Assembly: GCF_001544555.2 (NCBI RefSeq)
Contig: NZ_FCOK02000024.1
Coordinates: forward strand, 47,852 to 111,851
DNA length: 64,000 nucleotides
Source of the DNA: Caballeronia udeis
Lineage (GTDB): Bacteria; Pseudomonadota; Gammaproteobacteria; Burkholderiales; Burkholderiaceae
Direction: 5' to 3'
Below, piece after piece: positions 33,968 through 42,477 of the stretch. The position numbers were made by a program, and so were the translations under genes. The notes beneath the pieces are model-generated. The model was given only the letters and a program-made list of their open reading frames with translations, had not been told where the DNA came from and searched no databases. The first letter of the stretch is position 1. Each line of letters begins with the position of its first letter.

Positions 33968-35182
33968 TCAGGACTCGCCGGTCAGGGCTGCGGCAAGCGT
34001 TGCGGGAACGCCCGCACCGGCCGCTAGCTGCGGCGTTTTATGCCAGTCCGCACAACGCTGCAACGCGCGGCGCAGGTCGGCCGTCAAGCCCGTTCCCACC
34101 CGCACGCCCGGTTCGATATGCAGCGACTTGAGTTCGAAAATACCCTGCGTACGGTGCGCTTTTGCATCGACCCGTCCAATCAGGCGTCCGCGATGCAAGA
34201 TGGGGAGTACGAAGTAACCGTACTTGCGTTTCGCGGCCGGCGTATAACACTCAATCGCGTAGTCGAACCCGAACAACGTGCTGGCACGCTTGCGGTCCCA
34301 TACAACCGGATCGAACGGCGACAGCACCGTGGTCACCGTGGAAGCCAGACTGCCCGCCGCCGCATCGTCCAGTTTGTCCGCCAGATCGCGATGCACGAAG
34401 GCGTCGGCCTTCCAGTCATTAACTCGCACGGGTATCAGCTCACCGGCATCGGCCAGTTCATGTAACGCTGAGGTGTAGGGACGGCGCCGCATGCGGTAAT
34501 AGTCGGCGACCCAGTCGGCACGGACGATGCCGAGCGCGCGGCAAGCGCGCCTGAGCAGTTCCTGCGGGACCGCTTCGGCGGGCGGCAGGTCCCGCGCGTC
34601 ATTCCAGTCCGGCAGCACGCGCTCGGTCACATCGTAGATCCGATGAAAATTGCGCCGTTCCGCGACCATCAGTTCGCCGGTCGCGAACAGCACTTCCAGG
34701 TGACGTTTCTCGGGTTTCCAATCCCACCAGCCGCTGCCGTTGCCGCCTTCGCGAGCGAAGTCCGCCGAGCGAATCGGACCGGTCGCCCGAATGCGTTCGA
34801 GCAGGCGCTCGATGTCGTCGCGATGTTTCGCATGCCAGTCCGCCGCGTATTTCCAGCCCATTCCGGCGGGATCAAGCATTCGATGGCGCAACAATCCGTA
34901 GTCTTCTATTGGCACAAGGCAGGCTTCGTGCGACCAGTACTCGAACAGGGAACCCTCGGCCAGATGCTCGTCGAGCCATTGCGGCTGATAGTCGCCAAGA
35001 CGGCTGAATAACACAAGGTAAGGACTGCGTGCGACTACGTGAATGGTGTCGATCTGCAACTGCGCCATGCGACGGATTGCGCCAAGCACGTCCGCTTTTG
35101 TCGCCTTGCGGCGAGGCGGCGCAAGCAGGCCTTGGGCCATCAGATGCAGGGTACGGGCGGCCGACAGCGGAATTGTCTTCAT
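33968..35182 (-). CDS. YcaQ/AlkX-type DNA glycosylase (winged-helix, interstrand crosslink repair family)
   Basis: A 404-residue protein of the HTH_42 family. The N-terminal QLQIDTIHVVARSPYLVLFSR contains the Q-x-D catalytic pair of the YcaQ branch (the AlkZ branch has Q-x-Q). Further landmarks are SLFEYWSHEACLVP and LSPFDPVVWDRKRASTLFGF. Members unhook DNA interstrand crosslinks and remove bulky alkyl bases. The gene is single, convergent with the XRE-cupin gene, and shows no operon partner. Confidence 0.85.
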   Translation of the reverse strand: MKTIPLSAARTLHLMAQGLLAPPRRKATKADVLGAIRRMAQLQIDTIHVVARSPYLVLFSRLGDYQPQWLDEHLAEGSLFEYWSHEACLVPIEDYGLLRHRMLDPAGMGWKYAADWHAKHRDDIERLLERIRATGPIRSADFAREGGNGSGWWDWKPEKRHLEVLFATGELMVAERRNFHRIYDVTERVLPDWNDARDLPPAEAVPQELLRRACRALGIVRADWVADYYRMRRRPYTSALHELADAGELIPVRVNDWKADAFVHRDLADKLDDAAAGSLASTVTTVLSPFDPVVWDRKRASTLFGFDYAIECYTPAAKRKYGYFVLPILHRGRLIGRVDAKAHRTQGIFELKSLHIEPGVRVGTGLTADLRRALQRCADWHKTPQLAAGAGVPATLAAALTGES

Positions 35183-35587
35183 GCGGTGGGCTCATGGGCA
35201 GAGGCGCGTAGGTCGGATACGTTACCAGAGGACCGGTTTGATCGCTCGGCGGCGAATCGCCTTCGGCGGACTCCTGGACCACGCCGATGTGCGAGCCGAC
35301 CTTCAAGCCTCGAATTGCTGCGCGGGCGCCCGGCGCGACGCCAGAGATCCGCGCGAGGAGGAGGGCAGTCATGCCTGACTCGCTACGACCGATCGCGGCC
35401 CGGCCCCTCATACGCATCCCTGCCGTCGCCGTCATCTAAGCATTTTCCCCTACATGCAAATCGCTTGACTGCGAAAAAATGGCAACCTACATTTTGATCC
35501 TGTTCATACATGTACTTTTTAGACGGATAAGTAGGTCCACTTGTTCACTGCCGTAGCACGTCCGCTATTTTTACTACCGGGGGGTAT
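35183..35587. other. 405-bp intergenic region upstream of the porin gene
   Basis: Contains the porin promoter region with the TGTTCATACATGT motif at 35501-35513. The minus-strand frame at 34872-35435 overlaps the glycosylase gene in another frame and is low-complexity; I do not accept it. I see nothing else. Confidence 0.5.
35501..35513. promoter_or_regulatory. TGTTCATACATGT motif upstream of the porin gene
   Basis: This 13-mer is identical to one upstream of the GntR/UTRA gene (36636-36648). It contains the inverted TGT...ACA pair expected of a GntR-type site and lies 75 bp before the porin start. Shared control by the GntR protein is inferred. Confidence 0.55.
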
Positions 35588-36604
35588 ATGAAGTTGGGTC
35601 GATACGCTGCATGTGCGGCGTTGTTGTCGTGTAGTTATGCTCATGCGGATTCTGGCGTGACGCTTTACGGTATTGTGGATGAGTTCTTTCAGTACGTTAA
35701 CACGGGGAATCATTACACTGCAGCCATCGGATCGAGTTCCGAATGGGCCAGTCGTTTTGGATTAAAGGGCTCTGAAGATATTGGCGGCGGCAACAAGGTC
35801 AATTTTCAGCTCGAGAACGGTTTTAATCCGAACGACGGCACATTTGCTTCCACGGGCCAGATGTTCAACCGGCAGGCGTGGGTGGGAATGTCGGGTAATT
35901 GGGGTGAAGTGAGACTGGGCCGCCAAAACTCGCCCGTCTTTTACGATCAGGGTTATCTGGACGCATTCGGCGCAGCGACCCAGGCATCCGGGTTCAGCAA
36001 CCTGATGACCTACGTTGTGCGCACGAGTAATACCGTGTCGTACCAATCGCCCGTCATAGGAGGCTTGCAGGCGGGTGTATACGCCGGTTTTGGCGATGCG
36101 GGCGGACTGCGCTCGGCGGGTTCGAGCTATCAGGCCGACCTCCAGTACAACAGCGGCCCGATCGCCGCTGCCGTGGCGTGGCAGGCCGTGAAGAATGCCT
36201 CTAATTCCTCGACCGATACCGCCGTTGAGGCAGGCGCCTCCTACACCATCCAGAAGGCCACGATTTATGCCGGCTATGCCGCCAGCAGATGGACGGACAT
36301 TAACCTGAATGTCAACGTTTATGGCGTTTCCGGTAAATATCAATTCACGCCTACAGTATTCGTCGCATTAGGTTATACCGCTTTGCATGATAAAACCCCT
36401 GCGGCCAATAACGCGAATCAGATTGCCGCAATGGCTCAGTATGATCTCTCTAAAAATACCAGCGTATATGGCACGGTTTCATATTTGACCAATCACAACC
36501 AGGCGTCTTATACGCTGGCCGGATCGGCGAATCCAGGCTTGCCGCTGGCCTATCCCGGCGCGAATCCGCACGGCATCTCGATTGGCATGTTCCATAAATT
36601 CTAG
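35588..36604 (+). CDS. Gram-negative trimeric porin
   Basis: A 338-residue outer-membrane porin. A signal peptide of about 20 residues ends SYAHA before DSGVTLYGIVDEFFQY, the classic first strand of betaproteobacterial porins. FGLKGSEDIGGGNKVNFQLE and the terminal FHKF with C-terminal Phe are typical. The usual 16-strand length fits. It lies before a GntR regulator and a polyamine-type ABC transporter and shares an upstream motif with the regulator, so it may be the outer-membrane entry for that transporter's substrate. Confidence 0.9.
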   Translation: MKLGRYAACAALLSCSYAHADSGVTLYGIVDEFFQYVNTGNHYTAAIGSSSEWASRFGLKGSEDIGGGNKVNFQLENGFNPNDGTFASTGQMFNRQAWVGMSGNWGEVRLGRQNSPVFYDQGYLDAFGAATQASGFSNLMTYVVRTSNTVSYQSPVIGGLQAGVYAGFGDAGGLRSAGSSYQADLQYNSGPIAAAVAWQAVKNASNSSTDTAVEAGASYTIQKATIYAGYAASRWTDINLNVNVYGVSGKYQFTPTVFVALGYTALHDKTPAANNANQIAAMAQYDLSKNTSVYGTVSYLTNHNQASYTLAGSANPGLPLAYPGANPHGISIGMFHKF

Positions 36605-36635
36605 CGTTCATTTTCGGTGTCGCGTGCGACAAACA

Positions 36636-36648
36636 TGTTCATACATGT
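36636..36648. promoter_or_regulatory. TGTTCATACATGT motif upstream of the GntR/UTRA gene
   Basis: The same 13-mer as at 35501-35513, here preceded by ACA so that ACATGT-TCAT-ACATGT is formed, giving a good dyad. It lies 69 bp before the regulator start, the position expected for an autoregulatory operator. Confidence 0.6.
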
Positions 36649-36716
36649 CCGCCTAGGAATCACTTTCTTTCTCCCTGCGTTCAGGACGGAAAGGTCACCA
36701 CGATCGGGGCGCTGCA

Positions 36717-37436
36717 ATGAAAAAACGTTTGAACAATGTGGGCGCGTCGAAAGCGGAAATGGTCGCTGCGGCGATCCAGGATGAGATCTTGACCGGGCGC
36801 CTGCCGTACGGCGTTCTGCTGGAAAGCGAAAGTGAATTGGTGCAGCGGTTTTCGGTCAGCCGAAACACTGTTCGCAAGGGTCTCGAAGAACTGATGAACA
36901 CGGGCCTGATTACCCGCAAGGTCGGCGTGGGTTCGTTTGTCACCTACAACGGCCAGACGCTGGATAGTGCGCTGGGCTGGTCCAAGGCGCTCGAAACGGC
37001 GGACGGCGGTGCGCAAACCCGGTTGCTGCAAATCAGGGTGATCCAGGATGAAAAGCTCGCTGCTGAACTCGCGCTGGACCAGCCTGCATTTATCGCAGTG
37101 GACCGGCTGCGGGTGTTGGCGGACTCGGAACGGCCGATCTCGCTCGAACTCAGCCGGATTCCGTTCTCCGACCGGCTGGCGGACCTGCCGTTGCAAGGGC
37201 TGATTGGCGGTTCGCTGAACCAGACCTTGATCGAATACGGAATGGCCGCGGATCACGGCGAGGAATGGGCGGAGGTGATCGGGCTCGAACAAGCCAACGC
37301 CGACATCCTGAAGCACCCGCCGGGCACGTCGTTCCTGCGGACCCGTCGTCTCACGCGTGACAAGAACGGCAACCCGGTCGAATACGTCGTCAGTCTGCTC
37401 GACCCCGCCTATTTTGGATTGCACCTGGAGTTTTGA
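36717..37436 (+). CDS. GntR/UTRA-family regulator
   Basis: A 239-residue HutC-type regulator. The winged helix (about 14-75) has SESELVQRFSVSRNTVRKGL, and the UTRA domain runs to the C-terminal EYVVSLLDPAYFGLHLEF. It is placed between the porin and the ABC transporter genes, all on the plus strand, and probably responds to the transported solute. No strong ribosome site precedes the ATG at 36717. The motif shared with the porin promoter suggests it controls both. Confidence 0.87.
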   Translation: MKKRLNNVGASKAEMVAAAIQDEILTGRLPYGVLLESESELVQRFSVSRNTVRKGLEELMNTGLITRKVGVGSFVTYNGQTLDSALGWSKALETADGGAQTRLLQIRVIQDEKLAAELALDQPAFIAVDRLRVLADSERPISLELSRIPFSDRLADLPLQGLIGGSLNQTLIEYGMAADHGEEWAEVIGLEQANADILKHPPGTSFLRTRRLTRDKNGNPVEYVVSLLDPAYFGLHLEF

Positions 37437-37577
37437 AAATACCTGGGGCGGGCGAGCGGGGCAGTGGTACCCGGATTGGAATGGTCACTGCGCTTGATGA
37501 TTCACTAAGTTGTATTAACTAGCTACTGCCGCAGCCTGTGCTGCTTGAGTTCAACCTGATTGCCGGGAGTCCATGAA

Positions 37578-38645
37578 ATGGCATTGATCGATAAAGTATT
37601 GAAACGGGCACTGACGTGCGTGATGGCAACGGCCGCCCTGGCTTCGTTCGCCGCGCACGCCGAAGATGTTCACGTGCTGAACTGGAAGGGGTATGGCACG
37701 GACGAGCCTTGGGCGCTCAAGGAGTTCGAAGCGAAGACCGGGTATCACGTGGTCAACGACTTCTTCAACTCCGAGCAGGAGATGCTCACCAAGTTGCGCA
37801 CCAATCCAGGCGCGTACGACGTGGTGATGGTCAATAGCGCGTTCAACCAGCAAGCACGCGAACAGAACCTGCTGCAGCCTATTGATGTGAGCGGGATGCC
37901 GAACGTCGCGGACCTGAACCCCAAGATGCGCCACTCGCATTTGCTCGAGATTGGCGGCCAGAGCTACGGCATTCCGTGGGTGTGGGGCGTGACGTCGTTC
38001 GCGGTCAACGACACCAAGGTCCATCCGGCGCCAGACACCATCCAGGCGCTGTGGGACCCGGCGTACAAAGGCCATGTCGGCATCCGCGACGACGCTATTG
38101 AAGCGGTCCAGTTCGCGGCTCTCGCCACGGGCCAGAACATCAACGACATCAAGAATCTCGATGCCGTCAAGGACAAGCTCAAGGCGCTGACCGGCCAACT
38201 GAAAACGTTCTGGAGTTCAGAGAACGACTGGAACCAGTATGTGGCGTCGGGGGTGTTTTATATCTCCACGTATTGGAGCGGATCGGCCGCACGCGCACGC
38301 AACAAGTTCAACCTCCCGGTCACCTTCGTGATCCCGAAGGAGGGCGCAATCGGCTGGCTGGATTCGCTGTCGATTCCGAAGGGCGCGCATAACGTCGCGG
38401 GGGCGAAGGCCTTCATCAACTACATGATCGATCCGGGGTTCTACACGCAGTGGGATTCTCGCGTTGGCGCGCCGGTCTCGGCGAACGTCAAGGCGGTTGC
38501 AGCGTTGCCGGCGAATGCGTTCAACCGCGCGGTGCTGGCGAACCCGTCGGTCCAATCGCGGATCCAGTTCCAGGAGCCGATCACCGACGACAAGCGCAAG
38601 GCCTACCTGCAGTTATGGCAGGAAATCAAGGCCCAGGCCGACTGA
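37578..38645 (+). CDS. Polyamine-type ABC transporter substrate-binding protein
   Basis: A 355-residue PotD/PotF-like periplasmic protein. The signal peptide (about 1-29) ends AAHA before EDVHVLNWKGYGTDEPWALK. EMLTKLRTNPGAYDVVMVNS and YGIPWVWGVTSFAVNDTKV line the ligand cleft. GGGAG lies eight bases before the ATG at 37578. Substrate likely a polyamine or another small amine or carboxylate; the family is broad. It begins a four-gene operon with two permeases and an ATPase. Confidence 0.88.
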   Translation: MALIDKVLKRALTCVMATAALASFAAHAEDVHVLNWKGYGTDEPWALKEFEAKTGYHVVNDFFNSEQEMLTKLRTNPGAYDVVMVNSAFNQQAREQNLLQPIDVSGMPNVADLNPKMRHSHLLEIGGQSYGIPWVWGVTSFAVNDTKVHPAPDTIQALWDPAYKGHVGIRDDAIEAVQFAALATGQNINDIKNLDAVKDKLKALTGQLKTFWSSENDWNQYVASGVFYISTYWSGSAARARNKFNLPVTFVIPKEGAIGWLDSLSIPKGAHNVAGAKAFINYMIDPGFYTQWDSRVGAPVSANVKAVAALPANAFNRAVLANPSVQSRIQFQEPITDDKRKAYLQLWQEIKAQAD

Positions 38646-38664
38646 CGACGTTCAAGGAAGTGCC

Positions 38665-39537
38665 ATGAAATTTGCCCTCAGTTCGCCGCAAGGCAGACCG
38701 CTGGTCCGCGCCATGACGCTGGCCGGGCCCGCCTACGTGTGGCTCCTGCTTGCGGTGTTCCTGCCTCTGTCGGTCATGCTGTTCTACAGCTTCATGTCCG
38801 ACGTGCCGACGAGCGGCGGCAACTGGTCGCTGACGTTCCAGAACTACCTGACGTTCTTCGATGAACCCCTGTATCGGAAGCTGATGGTGCGTTCGCTGGG
38901 ACTCAGCGCCCAGGTCACGCTGATCTGCACGGTGCTGGGTTTCCCGTGCGCCTACATGCTTGCGAAGGTAATACGCGGACGCACGCGTGAAGCGCTGTTC
39001 CTGCTGATCATCCTGCCGTTCTGGAGCAACGGGCTGGTGCGGATATTTTCCTGGAACATGGTGCTGCGCAGTGGCGGAGTAGTGGACTGGGTGCTTAATC
39101 ATCTGTGGCCGTGGACAGTCAACACTGACCTGATGTTCTCCTATCCGGCAATCGTGATCGGACTGGTGCATTCCTACCTGCCTTATTCGGTGTTGACCGC
39201 TTATCTGAGCTTGCAGGCTATTGACGACTCGCTGATTGAAGCGGCCCGTTCAATGGGTGCAGGGCGCCTGACCATCCTGCTCCGGTTGATCCTGCCGCTG
39301 GCCATGCCCGGCATGCTGGCGGGCGCCGTGCTGACCTTCGTACCGGTAGTGGGGGCATTCATGGAGCCCAGGTTGCTTGGCGGGCGCAAGGGCACGTTCA
39401 TTGGCACGGTTATCGAGGACCAGTTCGTCGCCGTATTCAACTGGCCGCTCGGCGCCGCGCTGTCGTTCACGCTGCTGGCCCTCGTGCTGGCCATCCTGTT
39501 CGCCGGCATGCGACTCTCGCGGAGGAAGGACAATTGA
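38665..39537 (+). CDS. ABC transporter permease, PotB-like
   Basis: A 290-residue six-helix inner-membrane permease. The coupling loop is EAARSMGAGRLTILLRLILP near residue 193. The ATG at 38665 follows AAGGAAG and gives a normal N-terminus; longer upstream frames are inside the previous gene. Its TGA overlaps the TTG start of the second permease. It forms the channel with the PotC-like subunit. Confidence 0.9.
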   Translation: MKFALSSPQGRPLVRAMTLAGPAYVWLLLAVFLPLSVMLFYSFMSDVPTSGGNWSLTFQNYLTFFDEPLYRKLMVRSLGLSAQVTLICTVLGFPCAYMLAKVIRGRTREALFLLIILPFWSNGLVRIFSWNMVLRSGGVVDWVLNHLWPWTVNTDLMFSYPAIVIGLVHSYLPYSVLTAYLSLQAIDDSLIEAARSMGAGRLTILLRLILPLAMPGMLAGAVLTFVPVVGAFMEPRLLGGRKGTFIGTVIEDQFVAVFNWPLGAALSFTLLALVLAILFAGMRLSRRKDN

Positions 39538-40406
39538 AACAGGACAACACCATAGGGTCACTCGAGCTCGACTCGCAGCCGCTCTCCAATGTGCCGCATA
39601 CGCCGCGCCGAAGGACCTGGAGCATAGGCGCAGCCCTCGGCGCGATCGGTTACGGATACGTGGTCGTCATGATCGGCTTTCTGTATTTGCCGATCCTGGT
39701 CATGGCGCTGATGTCGGCTAACGCTTCGCCGCTCTACGAACTGCCGTTTCATTTCACCACGCACTGGTATCAGGCGCTCGCCGAGGACGGCGTGCTGAAG
39801 GCTGCTGCCTTCAGGAGCATCGAGATCGCGCTGTGGACCACGCTGTTGTCCACCATTCTTGGCGTGATGGCGTCGCTGGCGTTCTTTCGATACGACTTCG
39901 CTGGCAAGCGTTTCCTGCAGGCCATGCTGTTTCCGCCAATGGCGATCCCGTGGCTGATCACAGGCACGGCCATGCTGATCTTCTTCTTTGCGATTGGTAT
40001 TGGGCGCGGCTTGCACGCCATCCTGCTGGGGCACGTGGCGCTCGCGTTGCCCTACGTGATCATCGTGGTCGGCGCGCGCTTGCGTACGTTCTCACCTGAG
40101 CTGGAGCTCGCCGCCCGTTCGCTTGGCGCGAGCGGCTGGCAGATCACGTGGCGCGTGACCTTGCCCGCCATTGCGCCCGGCGTGGTGGCAGGGGCCTTGT
40201 TTGCATTCGCCGTGTCGTTCGATCAGTTCGTGGTGTCGTACTTCCTGTCCGACCCGGGCGAGACCACGCTGCCGGTCGAAATCTATAGCGCCATTCGCAA
40301 GGGCTTTACGCCCGAGATCAACGCAATTTCAACCATCATCATTGTCGTGTCGATGGGCACGATGTTGATCGTGTCACGGCTGTACCGATTTGGTGGAGAG
40401 CAATAA
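39534..40406 (+). CDS. ABC transporter permease, PotC-like
   Basis: A 290-residue permease with a 30-residue hydrophilic N-terminus and six helices. The EAA loop is LAARSLGASGWQITWRVTLP near residue 195. Translation starts at TTG 39534, overlapping the previous stop (TTGA). The gene ends in TAATG shared with the ATPase gene. Second half of the channel. Confidence 0.9.
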   Translation: MKQDNTIGSLELDSQPLSNVPHTPRRRTWSIGAALGAIGYGYVVVMIGFLYLPILVMALMSANASPLYELPFHFTTHWYQALAEDGVLKAAAFRSIEIALWTTLLSTILGVMASLAFFRYDFAGKRFLQAMLFPPMAIPWLITGTAMLIFFFAIGIGRGLHAILLGHVALALPYVIIVVGARLRTFSPELELAARSLGASGWQITWRVTLPAIAPGVVAGALFAFAVSFDQFVVSYFLSDPGETTLPVEIYSAIRKGFTPEINAISTIIIVVSMGTMLIVSRLYRFGGEQ

Positions 40407-41461
40407 TGGCCGAAGTCAACGTAATCAAGGTATCCAAGCAGTACGGCGAGTCACGCGCACTGGACGACGTGTCCATCCGTTTCGCGGAGGGTGGGCTCTA
40501 TGGGTTGCTCGGCCCGTCCGGCAGCGGCAAGACGACGCTGCTGCGCATGATTGCCGGCTTTGTGTTTCCGGATAGCGGGCAGATACGCATCGACGATCAG
40601 CCGGTCGAGCGCTTGCCTGTGGAGCGGCGGGAAATTGGCATGGTGTTCCAGAACTACGCGCTGTTTCCGAACATGAATGTTGCCGACAACGTCGCATTCG
40701 GGCTCTCCGTACGGCATGTCGACAAGAGCGAGATCAAGCGGCGCGTGGGCGAGGTGCTGGACCTCGTGCAACTCGGCAGTCTGCACGGGCGCCGGATCAA
40801 TCAATTATCGGGTGGGCAGCGCCAGCGGGTCGCGTTGGCCCGCGCTATTGTGACGCGTCCTCGCGTGTTACTGCTCGACGAGCCGCTGAGCGCGCTGGAC
40901 AAGTCGTTGCGGGTGGACATGCAGGTCGAATTGCGCCGCATCCAGCGCGATGTCGCGATCACAACGGTATTCGTCACGCACGATCAGGAAGAAGCGCTTA
41001 CGTTGAGTGATCGTGTAGGTATCCTGCGCGATGGCCGGCTGATCCAGGAAGGGACCGCACGCGAACTCTACGATCAGCCGGCCAGTGAGTTCGCCGCCAC
41101 TTTTCTCGGCGATGCAAACATTCTCAACGGACGCCTGGAGACCGGCGGCATGCGCGTTGACGATGGCAGCCTGATCCGTTTCGGGGTGCGCTCAGCGGTA
41201 TCGAACCAGACGAAGTGCGCGGTTCGTCCGGAGAAAATCGCGCTTCAGCGTGCAACCGGCGAAGCCGTTCCGAGTGCGCATAACCGGCTCACTGCGCAGG
41301 TTGCGCATCACGTCTTTGCGGGTGTCAACACTACCTATATGCTCGACTGGTGCGGGAAGCGGCTCAAGGTCCATGTGCAAAACTCCGGCGACGACCTGAT
41401 TCCAGTCGGCTCGCAAGTGACGTTGAGCTGGTCGCCCGACAGTACGATCCTGGTTCATTAG
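40406..41461 (+). CDS. ABC transporter ATP-binding protein, PotA-like
   Basis: A 351-residue ATPase. Walker A is GPSGSGKTT (about 35-43), the signature LSGGQRQRVALARAI, Walker B RVLLLDEPLSALDKS, and a C-terminal TOBE-like region covers about 270-350. Start ATG overlaps the preceding TAA. It completes the polyamine-type importer. Downstream is a convergent AsnC remnant. Confidence 0.92.
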   Translation: MAEVNVIKVSKQYGESRALDDVSIRFAEGGLYGLLGPSGSGKTTLLRMIAGFVFPDSGQIRIDDQPVERLPVERREIGMVFQNYALFPNMNVADNVAFGLSVRHVDKSEIKRRVGEVLDLVQLGSLHGRRINQLSGGQRQRVALARAIVTRPRVLLLDEPLSALDKSLRVDMQVELRRIQRDVAITTVFVTHDQEEALTLSDRVGILRDGRLIQEGTARELYDQPASEFAATFLGDANILNGRLETGGMRVDDGSLIRFGVRSAVSNQTKCAVRPEKIALQRATGEAVPSAHNRLTAQVAHHVFAGVNTTYMLDWCGKRLKVHVQNSGDDLIPVGSQVTLSWSPDSTILVH

Positions 41462-41527
41462 GTCGCTGTCGAGACGCGGATTCCTCGAGCGCCGGTGGCG
41501 TCAAGCGGCCGCTGCTAGCTCACGGGT

Positions 41528-41884
41528 TCAGGGCAAACTGGACGGCCGGCGCGACCGGTTCGGCTGCGGCGCTGCGGGTTTCAACAGCGGCCGCGGTGCA
41601 ATCGTTGTCGACATGACGATGGACGTCCGCGTCTCGCCATACAAATAAATCCGCCCGATAAGTTGTTCAAGGTGCGCCACATCCTTGGCGACCAGTTTCA
41701 TCAGGTAAGAGTCCGCACCGGTTACGTGATAACACTCGAGCACTTCAGCAATGCCTTCGAGCACTTTCGTAAATTTGGCCTTGGCGGGTTGCGCGACTGT
41801 GATGCCGATGATCGCCGTGACCTGATAGCCGACCTTATACGAATTCGCGCGCGGCGACGCCTTCAATCACCCCATTTTCTGGAA
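41528..41884 (-). pseudogene. Truncated, frameshifted AsnC/Lrp-family regulator
   Basis: The reverse strand from 41866 encodes only the ligand-sensing (RAM) half of an Lrp/AsnC protein: YKVGYQVTAIIGITV, VLEGIAEVLECYHVTGADSY and RIYLYGETRTSIVMSTTI. Just upstream, in another frame (about 41845-41884), is ENGVIEGVAAR, the normal end of the winged helix that precedes the RAM domain. So the join is frameshifted, and the DNA-binding helix-turn-helix is missing beyond 41884. The remaining frame could begin at a TTG (41866) and might still yield a stand-alone RAM protein, but a broken gene is the simpler reading. It lies at the edge of the cobalamin riboswitch locus. Confidence 0.75.
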
Positions 41885-41999
41885 CGGTAAGCGAAGTGAA
41901 GGGGCGCAATAAACACGGTGTAGGCATCTCACGCTGCCGTGGCATGCACGCCGACACATGGTCGAGAGCGCGGGCTTGATGGTGTCAAGCGGAAAATCA

Positions 42000-42100
42000 G
42001 AAGTAAAATGCGCGCTTACGACCCGTGGAAGCTGGTGCAAATCCAGCACGGTCGCGCCACTGTGACCGGTTGCAGCGCAAACCGGAAGTCAGACCTCGGC
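42000..42100 (+). ncRNA. Cobalamin riboswitch
   Basis: The conserved core is present in order: GGAAGCTGGTGCAAATCC (about 42026-42043), GCGCCACTGTGA (42053-42064, with the GCCACTG box) and CCGGAAGTCAGACC (42081-42094). These are the P3-P6 junction and B12-box elements of the AdoCbl aptamer. It faces the BtuB-like receptor and cobF genes. Downstream, GGGG (42124-42127) and CCCC (42136-42139) can pair next to GGGAG, a plausible switch between a free and a hidden ribosome site. Exact 5' and 3' limits are estimates. Confidence 0.9.
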
Positions 42101-42152
42101 GTCGTATACCTCTTTCTGACATTGGGGCGCGCACTCCCCGGGAGACATTCAT

Positions 42153-42251
42153 ATGACCGATACTGCCCGCGATCCTGGCTTACAGCCACGCCGGCATTCA
42201 CTCGATTGTCCAGCTTGGTGTAACGCGGTGAACACGTCCCCGCATCACTGA
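42153..42251 (+). CDS. Short 32-codon frame between the riboswitch and the receptor gene
   Basis: An ATG at 42153 lies ten bases after GGGAG and directly after the riboswitch; it encodes MTDTARDPGLQPRRHSLDCP and ends at 42251. I do not recognise it. It could be a leader peptide or the stump of a gene once controlled by the riboswitch. Evidence is only the start context and position. The rest of 41885-42477 outside the riboswitch shows nothing else. Confidence 0.25.
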   Translation: MTDTARDPGLQPRRHSLDCPAWCNAVNTSPHH

Positions 42252-42477
42252 ACCCGCTGCCCGTTTGTCCGCTTGGTCGCTTTTGCACGGCCAACAGCTC
42301 AGGCATGAGCCGGCATCCGCTTCGCGATAGCGCTCATGGCAACGCGACGATATCCTCGCCGCCGCGCATGTCCGCCGGTTGGTCTCGTCGAAGCAGGCCA
42401 TTGCATTGCGTTGTGTTGTGGATTCCGCAGCCGGGCAGGGCTGGCATCCAATCTTCGAATAACAAGGCGTCTCCCGC

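Noticed and set aside
34872..35435. 187-codon minus-strand frame upstream of the YcaQ-type gene
   Set aside because: Overlaps the glycosylase in another frame over 300 bp, low complexity, no motif and no ribosome site.
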